A stretch of 64,000 nt of DNA from JAXDBM01 sp963709485 (GTDB taxonomy: Bacteria > Desulfobacterota > Syntrophia > Syntrophales > Fen-1087), in NCBI GenBank assembly GCA_963709485.1, contig CAVPWE010000005.1, forward strand, positions 372,001 through 436,000, given 5' to 3'. Under the pieces are notes generated by a model. It saw only the letters and a list, made by a program, of their open reading frames with translations. It did no database searches and was not told where the DNA came from. Shown here in pieces: positions 26,624 through 36,660 of this stretch. Positions within the stretch are counted from its first letter, which is position 1, and every line of letters starts with the position of its first letter. The translations under genes and the position numbers were made by a program.

Positions 26624-27736
26624 ATGGATGAAGCGGTCATTACGATCATCGGCGCGGGCGTCGTGGGCCTGGCGGTTGCGGCCGAGCTGTCTCTGAAATA
26701 CCGGGATATCGTTGTCCTCGAAAAGCACGGCACCTACGGCCGGGAGACGAGCAGCCGCAACAGCGAAGTGATCCATTCGGGTATCTACTATCCGGCAGGC
26801 TCCCTGAAGAGCCTTCTGTGCCGGGAAGGGGCAGAGCGGCTCTATGGCCTCTGCGGCGCCTTCGGCATTCCCCATCGAAAACCGGGAAAGGTGATCATCG
26901 CCACCACCCCGGAGGAATCGGTCATACTGGAGGATCTCCTCCGGAAAGGCAGAGCCAATCAGGTCCCGGATCTGGTCATGCTGGACGGAAAGGATCTGAG
27001 GCGTCTCGAACCCCATACAAACGGAATTGCGGCCATCTATTCGCCCCGGACGGGGATTGTCAATTCCCATGCCCTGATGACGCATCTTTACAGGACCGCC
27101 GGGGACCGGGGCGTAACCTTTGCGTTCAACAGCGAGTTGGACTGGCTCTCCCGGGAAAAGGATCATTATGCTGTCGGCGTGAAAGAGGGGTGGTACCGCT
27201 ACCGGTCTCGGATCGTAATCAACGCGGCGGGGCTTCATTCGGATCAGGTGGCCGGTCTGGCAGGGCTCGATGTGGACAAGCTGGGATACCGGATCCGGTA
27301 CTGCAAGGGCTCCTATTTCTGTTATCAGAAACCCTCCCCGGTGAAGATGCTCGTCTACCCCGTACCCCATGAGGAGCTGGTGGGTCTCGGCGTGCACGCC
27401 ACCCTCGACATGGGCATGCGCCTTCGCTTCGGGCCAGATGTGGAGTACGCGGACCTCGTTGACTACCACGTGGATGAAAAGAAGCAGGAAATCTTCTTTG
27501 CCGGCGCTTCCCGGATCATTCCGGGGCTGGAGCGGGATGCCCTGATGCCGGACATGGCCGGCATTCGGCCCAAGCTGCAGGGGCCGGGAGAAAAGGTGCG
27601 CGATTTTGTCATCTGTGAAGAGTCCGAGAGAGGACTGCCGGGATTCATCAACCTCATCGGCATCGAGTCGCCGGGCCTGACTGCGTCCCTGGCCATCGCG
27701 AAAAAGGTTGCGGAACTGGTTTCCACTCATGTATAA
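26624..27736 (+). CDS. LhgO-like FAD-dependent 2-hydroxyacid oxidase
   Basis: 370 residues. The FAD-binding Rossmann motif is at the N-terminus (ITIIGAGVVGLAVAAEL), followed by the family block SRNSEVIHSGIYYPAGSLK and the C-terminal FAD loop NLIGIESPGLTASLAIA. It belongs to the DAO/L-2-hydroxyglutarate oxidase group. In E. coli LhgO oxidises L-2-hydroxyglutarate and passes electrons to the quinone pool; homologs in surface-polysaccharide loci have no established role. Start ATG 26624 lacks a good ribosome site. It could oxidise a hydroxyacid to a keto acid for the nearby aminotransferase, though this is speculative. Confidence 0.87.
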   Translation: MDEAVITIIGAGVVGLAVAAELSLKYRDIVVLEKHGTYGRETSSRNSEVIHSGIYYPAGSLKSLLCREGAERLYGLCGAFGIPHRKPGKVIIATTPEESVILEDLLRKGRANQVPDLVMLDGKDLRRLEPHTNGIAAIYSPRTGIVNSHALMTHLYRTAGDRGVTFAFNSELDWLSREKDHYAVGVKEGWYRYRSRIVINAAGLHSDQVAGLAGLDVDKLGYRIRYCKGSYFCYQKPSPVKMLVYPVPHEELVGLGVHATLDMGMRLRFGPDVEYADLVDYHVDEKKQEIFFAGASRIIPGLERDALMPDMAGIRPKLQGPGEKVRDFVICEESERGLPGFINLIGIESPGLTASLAIAKKVAELVSTHV

Positions 27737-27770
27737 GGGCGCATTGTCCTGAACGGGAAAATTGAATTTC

Positions 27771-28998
27771 ATGGAATGTCGATTCTGTAACACGCCCCTG
27801 CGGCATCTTTTTCTGTCCCTCGGCGCCTCCCCGCTTTCCAATTCCTACCTCAGCGGCGATGCCCTCCACAAGATGGAGCCATGCTATCCCCTGGATGTTT
27901 ATGTCTGCCACAACTGCCTGCTGGTTCAGTTGGAAGAATTTGAGAAGGCGAAGGATATTTTCGATGCCGGATATGCCTACTTTTCTTCTTATTCGGAAAG
28001 TTGGCTGAAGCACTGCGAAAATTATGTCGACATGGTGGTGAAACGGTTCGGCCTGAACGAGAACAAGTTCATTTTCGAAATCGCGAGCAATGACGGTTAT
28101 CTGCTTCAATATTTCGGCAGGCATCGCATTCCCGTGCTCGGCATCGAACCGGCCGCCAACACGGCCCAAGTGGCCCGGGAGAAAGGAATTCCCGACGGAA
28201 ATCGCCTTTTTCGACCAGGCTTACGCGGAAGGCATGCGTCGGACGGGCAGGCAGGCCGATCTGATCATCGGGAACAACGTCCTGGCCCACAACCCCAACC
28301 TGAACGATTTCGTCAGGGGATTGAAGACCGCCCTGAAGGCCGACGGGCTGATCACGATGGAGTTCCCCCACCTGGCCAGATTGATGGAGGAGACCCAGTT
28401 CGACACGATCTACCACGAGCATTTCTCCTATTTCTCCTTTCTTGCCGTCGAGCGGATCTTCCGGGAACACGGATTGGCCATCTTCGATGTGGAGGAGCTG
28501 CCGACCCACGGAGGCTCCCTGCGGATCTTTGCCGCCCACGCGGAGGACACCGGCAAATCCGTTACACCCCGGGTCAGCGCATTGAGGGTGCGAGAAACGG
28601 AGACGGGGTACGGCAGCATCGACCATTATCCGGGGTTCCAGAAGGACGTCCAGGCGGTGAAACGCAACCTCCTGCAGCTCCTCATCGGCCTCAAGAACGA
28701 GGGGAAGCGGATCGTCGGCTACGGCGCGCCGGCCAAGGGGAACACGCTCCTGAATTACTGCGGGATCCGGACGGATTTTCTGGACTATACCGTGGACCGG
28801 AGCCCCCACAAGCAGAGCTGCTTTCTGCCCGGAAGCCGCATCCCGATCAGTCACCCGGACCGGATTCGGGAGGACCGGCCGGACTATGTCCTGATCCTCC
28901 CGTGGAATATCAAAGAAGAAATTATCGAGCAGATGGGCCACATTCGGGAATGGGGCGGACGCTTCATCATACCCATCCCCCGTGCGCACATTATTTGA
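27771..28998 (+). CDS. Sugar C-methyltransferase (TylC3/NovU type), frameshifted
   Basis: SAM-dependent methyltransferase of about 408 residues when the frame is corrected. The N-terminal zinc-binding part has CRFCNTPL and CHNCLLVQ. The SAM-binding motif is FEIASNDGYLLQ. The C-terminal domain contains HEHFSYFS and GYGAPAKGNTLLNYCG, diagnostic of C-methyltransferases that methylate C3 (or C5) of keto-deoxysugar nucleotides. The frame breaks at 28194: EKGIP is followed by one extra base, then TEIAFFDQAYAEGM continues to the stop at 28998. Uncorrected, the first frame runs on to 29117 as nonsense. With RfbF/RfbG it suggests a branched-chain 6-deoxysugar. Gene disrupted as sequenced; possible sequence error. 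Confidence 0.82.
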
Positions 28999-29141
28999 AT
29001 CTGAAAACAGACGAAAACATCAATATCGCCTGCTTGCAAATCCATCATTGTCATCTGTTAATACAAAAGCGTTCGATTTCGCTGTTCCATGATGCAATGC
29101 TTTTGCAGGACCATTGATAAACTCAACAATGAGGTTCACGT

Positions 29142-30623
<1,482 letters not shown>

Positions 30624-30666
30624 GTTCAAGCCTGACGCGAGGCAGACCGGGCGATGGATCAAACGA

Positions 30667-32220
30667 ATGATTTCTACGGCTGACAGGAAGGACCGGATTG
30701 CAGTCCGACCGACAGGAAGATTCCTCGACGGAATATCGAAACCACTGCGGTCATTCTGCCTGGCCGTCTTCGCGCTTTTGAGTCTGTCGATGCCGGTCTG
30801 GGCCAACCCCTCCCCCGCATCCAAAAGTACGGCAACCCCCGAATGGCCCGCGGGTATGCGCATGCGGGTGGCCTGGGTTCAGGACATGGGGGACAGTCGC
30901 GACGTGTTCGCCCAGGGAAGCAGCCTGCGGCTCATGGGTCTGGACACGGGGGACAATCAGGGCGAGCGGGCGATTCTGGGGACATTGGGTAATTATTCGA
31001 AGCCCCTGATCACGCCCAGGGGAGACCGGGTGGTGTTTTCGGACCGGAACCGGAAGAAGGTTTTCGCAGTGAACTGGGACGGTTCGGGATTGCGGGAGGT
31101 TCTGGAGGGATTCGGGCTGGCAGTCTGGCAGGATCCCGGCGACGGGCGGGAGTGGCTCTACTACGGCGCGATGGAGGGGAAGGACGGGAGCGAGCACTGT
31201 CCGGCGGTTTACCGGGTTTTGCTGGACGGTCCCGGATCGCCGGAGCTGGTGTGGAACCGGACGAAGGTGAGCGTGCACAGTTTTCAGGTCTCCGCGGACG
31301 GCCGGACGGCGGGGGGTCTGTTTCCCTGGCCCGCCGGCGGCATCGCCCAACTGCCCAACCGGTCGATGAAGCACCACGCGAAGGGCTGCTGGTCTGCAAT
31401 GAGTCCTGAAAGGGGAAAGGGCTATCTCTGGATCTTCGACGGCGCCCACCGGAACCTGACGATCGTCAATCCCGAAAACGAGCGCAAATGGCAGGTCAAC
31501 ATCAACGGGGCGCCGGGCATCGACGGCTACGAGGTCTACCATCCCCGGTGGAGCAACCAGTCACGGATCATGGCCATGACCGGCCCCTACAAAACCGGTT
31601 TTGGCGGCAACAAGATCGGCGGCGGCGGCCGGAACATTGAAATATTCATTGGCAGATTCAACCCGGGTCTTACAAAAATCGCATCCTGGCGGCAGATCAC
31701 ACGCAACGACCGGGCGGACTTCTTTCCCGATGTCTGGGTCGCGCCCGCTGAGGGCGCCAGGCAGGCTTCCGGGAAAGCCTCCGGCGTCAAAGCAAATGGG
31801 AAAAAGCGCACCGCCGCAGCGGGTATTGCATCGGGCAGAGAGACCGGAGAAGAACAGCCGGCCATATCAAAAAAGCCGGCTCCCGGGAAAACGCTGAAGC
31901 GCCTGGTGGTCGAAGCCCGCCTGACCGAGCCTTCCGTCATCCCCACACCTCACGATATCGCCCCCTATCGGCGGGCCCTTCTTGTAAACGCCTACGAAGT
32001 GGTCCGGGTGATCTCCGGCTCCTATGGCCGCAAGAAGCTCATGGCCGCCCACTGGGTGATCGAGGATGCGAGCGTCCTCAAAGAGGCGATCCGGGAGAAG
32101 GGGAAAACCTACCGCATGGTCCTGGAACGATACGATGACCACCCCGAACTCGAAGGGGAGCGCCTGATCATGGACAGCGACGAGTTCAAGCTGCCCCTCT
32201 ATTACGAATTGCGCAACTGA
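30667..32220 (+). CDS. Secreted TolB-like beta-propeller with extra C-terminal domain
   Basis: 517 residues. The signal peptide ends PVWA before Asn and has no lipobox. Residues about 60-360 form a beta-propeller-like domain closely matching the lipoprotein at 19206 (RVAWVQDMGDSRDVFAQG, SFQVSADGRTAGGLFPW, FFPDVWV). A Lys/Ala-rich linker leads to a C-terminal domain of about 110 residues (RLVVEARLTEPSVIPTPH, ALLVNAYEVVRVISG, AAHWVIED) that I cannot name. It sits directly before the AlgI-like acyltransferase, which hints at a periplasmic role in glycan modification or export. No catalytic motif seen. Confidence 0.82.
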   Translation: MISTADRKDRIAVRPTGRFLDGISKPLRSFCLAVFALLSLSMPVWANPSPASKSTATPEWPAGMRMRVAWVQDMGDSRDVFAQGSSLRLMGLDTGDNQGERAILGTLGNYSKPLITPRGDRVVFSDRNRKKVFAVNWDGSGLREVLEGFGLAVWQDPGDGREWLYYGAMEGKDGSEHCPAVYRVLLDGPGSPELVWNRTKVSVHSFQVSADGRTAGGLFPWPAGGIAQLPNRSMKHHAKGCWSAMSPERGKGYLWIFDGAHRNLTIVNPENERKWQVNINGAPGIDGYEVYHPRWSNQSRIMAMTGPYKTGFGGNKIGGGGRNIEIFIGRFNPGLTKIASWRQITRNDRADFFPDVWVAPAEGARQASGKASGVKANGKKRTAAAGIASGRETGEEQPAISKKPAPGKTLKRLVVEARLTEPSVIPTPHDIAPYRRALLVNAYEVVRVISGSYGRKKLMAAHWVIEDASVLKEAIREKGKTYRMVLERYDDHPELEGERLIMDSDEFKLPLYYELRN

Positions 32221-32363
32221 CCTCCTTTTTGATCGGCGCCCGAATCACTCAACCGGTCAAACCATAAATTCAATCCGACTTTGATGTTTGATGCGAGATG
32301 ACGGCCGGCGGCCGCACCGGCGGCGGGACTGTCATCTCTTACATTTTTATCAGCGACGAGCGC

Positions 32364-33821
32364 ATGGTATTCAGTTCACAGATTTTCTTCTTCTATTTCC
32401 TGCCCCTGGCCCTGGCGGTCTACTACGGGCTCCCGCGCCGGGGCCGTCATCTGGCCCTGACGCTGCTGAGCTATGTCTTCTACGGATGGGCGAATCCCCT
32501 GTTCGTCGTTCTGCTGCTGACTTCGACGCTGATCAACTATGTCTGCGGCCTGAAGATCGCCGGAGAGCGCCTGAGAGCCGTTCCGGCATTGCCGGCTCCT
32601 CCGGTGTCGGACCGTGACATCCTGCGCCGGAAAAAAACCTGGCTTTTCATTTCCACGGTCACCAGCCTCTCCATGCTGGGGTTTTTCAAGTACTTCAACT
32701 TCACCATGGAGAACTACAATATCCTGATTCAATGGCTGGGATTGTCCCATCTGAAGCTGGAAACGGCGATCCGCGTCACCCTGCCGCTGGGCATCAGTTT
32801 CTACACCTTTCACCTGATGAGCTACACCATCGACGTGTACCGCGGCCAGGCGAAGGTGCTCCGCAACATCATCGATTTCGCCTGCTACATCTCGCTCTTC
32901 TCCCAGCTCGTGGCCGGCCCGATCATCCGCTTCCGCGAGATTGCCGACCAGATGGCCAACCGGACCCACACCCCGGAAAAATTTGCCCGCGGCGTGGCCT
33001 TCATCAGCCTCGGCCTGGCCAAGAAGGTGCTCCTGGCCAACCCGTGCGGAAAGATCGCCGACGTGGTCTTCGACGCGGGCTCCCGGGGAGTGCTCGACGC
33101 CTGGTACGGGCTGGTCGCCTACGCCTTTCAGATCTATTTCGATTTCAGCGCCTATTCGGACATGGCCATCGGCCTGGGGCTGATGCTGGGTTTCGTCTTT
33201 CCGAAGAATTTCGATTCCCCCTACCTGTCGCAATCCATCACGGAGTTCTGGCGCCGCTGGCACATTTCCCTCTCCACCTGGCTGCGGGACTACCTCTACG
33301 TCCCGCTCGGGGGAAACCGGAAGGGGGTCTGGCGCACCAACTTCAATCTGGCCGTGGTCATGCTGCTGGGGGGGCTCTGGCACGGGGCCTCCTGGAATTT
33401 CGTCATCTGGGGCGGGATCCACGGCGGGATGCTGGTGATGGAGCGCGCCCGGGGAAAGGATGCCTTCTACCGCCGGATGCCCAAACCCTTCCGAATGGCC
33501 ATGACCTTCTTCATCGTAATGATCGCCTGGGTGTTCTTCCGGGCGCCCGATCTGCCCGCGGCCCTGTCCTATCTCGGCAGCCTGTTCGGCCTGGCGGCGA
33601 TTCATGACGGAGCCGGCCTTCTGGGCGGTATCCTCTACCAGCCCTACTACTGGGGAACGTTTGCCATTGCGGCGCTGGTCGTCTGGGGATGCCCGCAAAC
33701 CTGGGACTGGACGCGGACGATCCCCCGGTGGAAGGCCGCAACGATTTTTGTAGCGCTGCTGACGTCACTGGCCGTGCTGATGACGCAGTCCTACAATCCT
33801 TTCATTTACTTCATTTTTTAG
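32364..33821 (+). CDS. algI: MBOAT O-acetyltransferase, AlgI-like
   Basis: Polytopic membrane protein of 485 residues. ATG 32364 gives the standard AlgI start MVFSSQIFFFYFLPLAL; an upstream in-frame extension to 32298 is not conserved. The MBOAT signature includes DFSAYSDMAIGLGLMLGF, the SITEFWRRWHISLSTWLRDYLY block and the catalytic His in GGLWHGASWNF. AlgI moves acetyl groups from a cytoplasmic donor across the membrane to periplasmic AlgJ/AlgX-type transferases. The two SGNH-like genes that follow are the expected partners, so this locus O-acetylates its polysaccharide. Symbol by similarity; the polymer is not shown to be alginate. Confidence 0.93.
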   Translation: MVFSSQIFFFYFLPLALAVYYGLPRRGRHLALTLLSYVFYGWANPLFVVLLLTSTLINYVCGLKIAGERLRAVPALPAPPVSDRDILRRKKTWLFISTVTSLSMLGFFKYFNFTMENYNILIQWLGLSHLKLETAIRVTLPLGISFYTFHLMSYTIDVYRGQAKVLRNIIDFACYISLFSQLVAGPIIRFREIADQMANRTHTPEKFARGVAFISLGLAKKVLLANPCGKIADVVFDAGSRGVLDAWYGLVAYAFQIYFDFSAYSDMAIGLGLMLGFVFPKNFDSPYLSQSITEFWRRWHISLSTWLRDYLYVPLGGNRKGVWRTNFNLAVVMLLGGLWHGASWNFVIWGGIHGGMLVMERARGKDAFYRRMPKPFRMAMTFFIVMIAWVFFRAPDLPAALSYLGSLFGLAAIHDGAGLLGGILYQPYYWGTFAIAALVVWGCPQTWDWTRTIPRWKAATIFVALLTSLAVLMTQSYNPFIYFIF

Positions 33822-33830
33822 GCGGACAGG

Positions 33831-35549
33831 ATGAGCGACTGGAAACATCAGGAACTGCGCGAGGAAACGGCAAGACGGGAGGCGGGTCACACCCGGATTC
33901 ATCCGACGCTTTCCCGGATCATGATCGCCCTGTTCCTGATCGTCATCCTCACCGTTCCCGCCGTTCAGCACATAGCGGATTTCCGGAGTTTCGCAGCCGG
34001 GGAGCGGCGTTCCCCGCTGCCGCAGGCCTGGGATGTTTTCTCCCTTCTGCCCACGGCCATGAAGGCGTCCGGGGCGAGCGGGTCATCGTGGATCGAAAAC
34101 ATTTTTACGGTCAATCGCCATCTGCTGAAAGAGATGAAAAAGTATGAGGAAACGCTGGACGACCGGTCTGCGATCGGGAAATGGCTGCGCCCCCGGATTC
34201 AGTATGTCCTGACGGCCTGGCTGGGCGCCGGCAACGAAAAGGCCTACTGCGGCCGGAAGCCCTGGCTTTTTTACCGTCCCGGCGTCGATTATCTGGCCGG
34301 CCCTCCCTTTCTCGACCCGGTTCAGTTGCGGAAGCGCGGGACGGAGGGCGATGAATGGGCCGCCCCGACGGAACCCGACCCAAGGGTCGCGATCCTGCAC
34401 CTGCAGGAGCAGCTCTCCCGGCGGGGGATCGCCCTGATCGTCATGCCGACGCCGATCAAGGCCATGATCCAGCCGGAAAAGCTGAGCGGCCGCTATGACC
34501 GGCGGACGGAAGCCCTGCAGAACCCATCCTATAACCGTTTCAGGGAGGAGATGGCGCACGCGGGGATCCTTGTTTTCGATGCGGCGCCGGCAATGATGGA
34601 ATGGAAGCGGGAGAGCGGCCGGGACCCGTATCTCGCAACCGACACCCACTGGCGTCCCGAGGCCATGGAAAAGGCCGCGGCCGGGCTGAAGGAGTTTATC
34701 GACCGCCATGTGCGTCTGGCCCCGCTGCCCGCGGCCGGATACCGTGCGGAAAGCAATGAAATAACGCATCTGGGCGACCTGGCCGTCATGCTCGGCCTTC
34801 CCGGAAATCAGCAGGTCTTTCCGTCAGAGAAGGCGACCATCCGCAAAATATCCGGCGCCGGCGGAGAGCCCTGGCAGGCGCAGCAGACGGCTGATGTGCT
34901 CGTGCTCGGCGACAGCTTCAGCAACATCTACTCCCTCGGGGCGATGGGATGGGGCGAAGGGGCCGGCTTCATCGAACAGCTCAGTTACGCCATGCAGCGG
35001 CCTCTGGACCGCATTACCCGCAACGACAACGGCTCCCATGCCACCCGGGAGTTTCTCGCCGGCGAAATGGCCCGGGGGCGGGATCGCCTGGCCGGGAAGC
35101 GCCTGGTGATCTATCAGTTTGCCATCCGCGAACTCGCCGTCGGAAACTGGAAACGGATCGACCTGAAAACCGGAACGCCCGAACCGGTGAATTATCTCAC
35201 GCTGCCGCCCGGGGTTGAGCGAATCGTACACGGCAGGATCAGGGCGGTCTCTTCGGTCCCGAGGCCCGGAACGGTGGCCTACAAGGACCATGTCATGGCG
35301 ATCCACCTGACGGATCTGACTTCGGACGGCCGCCCCTTGACGGAGACGGATGCGATGGTCTATATGAGGAGCATGACGGACAATGTCCTGACGGCGGCGG
35401 CGCAGTACCGCCCGGGTGAAACAGTGGCGCTCCGGCTGACGGCCTGGGCCGATGTCGCCGGCCGTTACGAGGGAATCAACCGCAGCGAACTGGACGATGA
35501 TGCGCTGCAGCTTGTCGAACCCTGCTGGGGCGAGGCCATTAAAAAATGA
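33831..35549 (+). CDS. AlgJ/AlgX-like periplasmic O-acetyltransferase
   Basis: 572 residues. A short cytoplasmic N-terminus is followed by one membrane anchor (about 27-50). The periplasmic SGNH-like acetyltransferase domain has KPWLFYRPGVDYL, the Asp-His pair in ATDTHWRPEA and the nucleophile Ser in VLGDSFSN. The order, with the GDS motif after the Asp-His pair, is the circular permutation typical of AlgX/AlgJ. It takes acetyl from the MBOAT protein and puts it on glycan hydroxyls. It starts 10 bases after algI. A C-terminal extension (about 450-572) has no clear match and could be a glycan-binding module. Confidence 0.9.
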   Translation: MSDWKHQELREETARREAGHTRIHPTLSRIMIALFLIVILTVPAVQHIADFRSFAAGERRSPLPQAWDVFSLLPTAMKASGASGSSWIENIFTVNRHLLKEMKKYEETLDDRSAIGKWLRPRIQYVLTAWLGAGNEKAYCGRKPWLFYRPGVDYLAGPPFLDPVQLRKRGTEGDEWAAPTEPDPRVAILHLQEQLSRRGIALIVMPTPIKAMIQPEKLSGRYDRRTEALQNPSYNRFREEMAHAGILVFDAAPAMMEWKRESGRDPYLATDTHWRPEAMEKAAAGLKEFIDRHVRLAPLPAAGYRAESNEITHLGDLAVMLGLPGNQQVFPSEKATIRKISGAGGEPWQAQQTADVLVLGDSFSNIYSLGAMGWGEGAGFIEQLSYAMQRPLDRITRNDNGSHATREFLAGEMARGRDRLAGKRLVIYQFAIRELAVGNWKRIDLKTGTPEPVNYLTLPPGVERIVHGRIRAVSSVPRPGTVAYKDHVMAIHLTDLTSDGRPLTETDAMVYMRSMTDNVLTAAAQYRPGETVALRLTAWADVAGRYEGINRSELDDDALQLVEPCWGEAIKK

Positions 35550-35577
35550 GAAGTTTAACTCCATTCGAGAGGTGCAA

Positions 35578-36660
35578 GTGAAAGTGAACGGAAAGAAAAT
35601 TTGTATCATCCTGGCCGCCGTCGGCTTCTGCATGATTGCCATGGCATCATCCGCAGCCGATCCGGATGCCGTCCGGAAGGTCACAGACCAGTATGCGTCG
35701 CTGGCCCGATCGGCGCAGCAGCAGGGGACCATAACCGTACCGGGCAAAGAGGGATGGCTCTTCTTCGGCCCCGAGCTTCACTTCGTCTCGGCGGGGCCGT
35801 TCTGGGGAAAAGCGGCGGCCAAGGTCAGCCGGGCAGCGAAACCCGAGCATGCCGATCCCCTTCCGGCGATCCTTGATTTTCACCGGCAACTCAAGAAAAT
35901 GGGCATCGAGCTGCTGATGGTCCCTGTTCCCCCCAAAAGCGTCGTCTACCCCGACTTCCTGTCCGACCAGCTTGCCCCTTCCCGCGAGGGCGCCCCGGTG
36001 CGGCTGGACCGGAACACGCAGGCCTTCTACCAGCTTTTGAGGAAGAACGGCATCCGGGTCCTGGACCTGACACCCTTTTTCCTGGCCAACCGCTTTCACC
36101 CCCAGGGCGCCCCCTTTTGCAAACAGGACACGCACTGGTCCGGTAACGGCTGCGTCCTGGCCGCGCAGAAGATACGCGAGGAAATCCAGGGCAGCGCCTG
36201 GCTGCAGAAGGTCCCGAAGACGGCCTATCAGACAGCCTGGAAATCCGTCCCCATCAGCGGAGATCTCTGGAAGGCCCCGGGCGGCAGGAACCTTCCCCAG
36301 GAAATCCTGGCTGTCCGCCAGGTCGGTTCAGGCGGCGCCGGAGCGCTGAAGCCGGTCGCCCCCGACCCGAAAAGCCCCGTCCTCCTGGTCGGCGACAGCC
36401 ACAACCTCGTTTTCCATGCCGGAGACGACATGCAGACCCGCGATGCGGGCCTGCCCGACCAGCTCGCCCTGGAGCTCGGCTTTCCGGTGGACCTCGTCGC
36501 CGTGAGAGGCTCCGGCGCCACGCCGGCCCGCGTCAACCTGCTGCGGCGGGCCCAGCGGGACCCGAGCTACTGGAAAACGAAAAAACTGGTCGTCTGGTGC
36601 TTTGCCGCCCGCGAATTTACGCAGAGCGATGGATGGAAAAAGGTGCCCCTCCTCCCCTGA
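35578..36660 (+). CDS. Second AlgJ/AlgX-like secreted acetyltransferase
   Basis: About 360 residues. The likely start is GTG 35578, 5 bases after GAGAGG (GTG 35572 and 35584 are also in frame). A cleavable signal peptide ends ASSA before ADPD. The SGNH-like domain has GKEGWLFFGPELHF, the Asp-His pair in KQDTHWSGNG and the Ser in LLVGDSHN. Two AlgJ/X proteins after one AlgI is the pattern of alginate-like and cellulose acetylation loci, where one may acetylate and the other pass on or bind polymer. It overlaps the next glycosyltransferase gene if the latter starts at 36633. Confidence 0.88.
   Translation: MKVNGKKICIILAAVGFCMIAMASSAADPDAVRKVTDQYASLARSAQQQGTITVPGKEGWLFFGPELHFVSAGPFWGKAAAKVSRAAKPEHADPLPAILDFHRQLKKMGIELLMVPVPPKSVVYPDFLSDQLAPSREGAPVRLDRNTQAFYQLLRKNGIRVLDLTPFFLANRFHPQGAPFCKQDTHWSGNGCVLAAQKIREEIQGSAWLQKVPKTAYQTAWKSVPISGDLWKAPGGRNLPQEILAVRQVGSGGAGALKPVAPDPKSPVLLVGDSHNLVFHAGDDMQTRDAGLPDQLALELGFPVDLVAVRGSGATPARVNLLRRAQRDPSYWKTKKLVVWCFAAREFTQSDGWKKVPLLP

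Noticed and set aside
28090..28998. A separate 302-residue methyltransferase gene starting at 28090
   Set aside because: Its first 35 codons are out-of-frame translation of the SAM-binding region. The conserved part begins only at about 28195, continuing the upstream frame after one extra base.
29065..29110. Inverted repeat CAAAAGC ... GCTTTTG before the FN3-SGNH gene
   Set aside because: The arms are 7 bases with a loop of more than 30 bases, no T-run follows, and no operator spacing is evident.
32376..33698. A 440-codon open frame on the - strand across algI
   Set aside because: Antisense to a well-conserved MBOAT gene; composition is rich in Gly/Glu/His without motifs.
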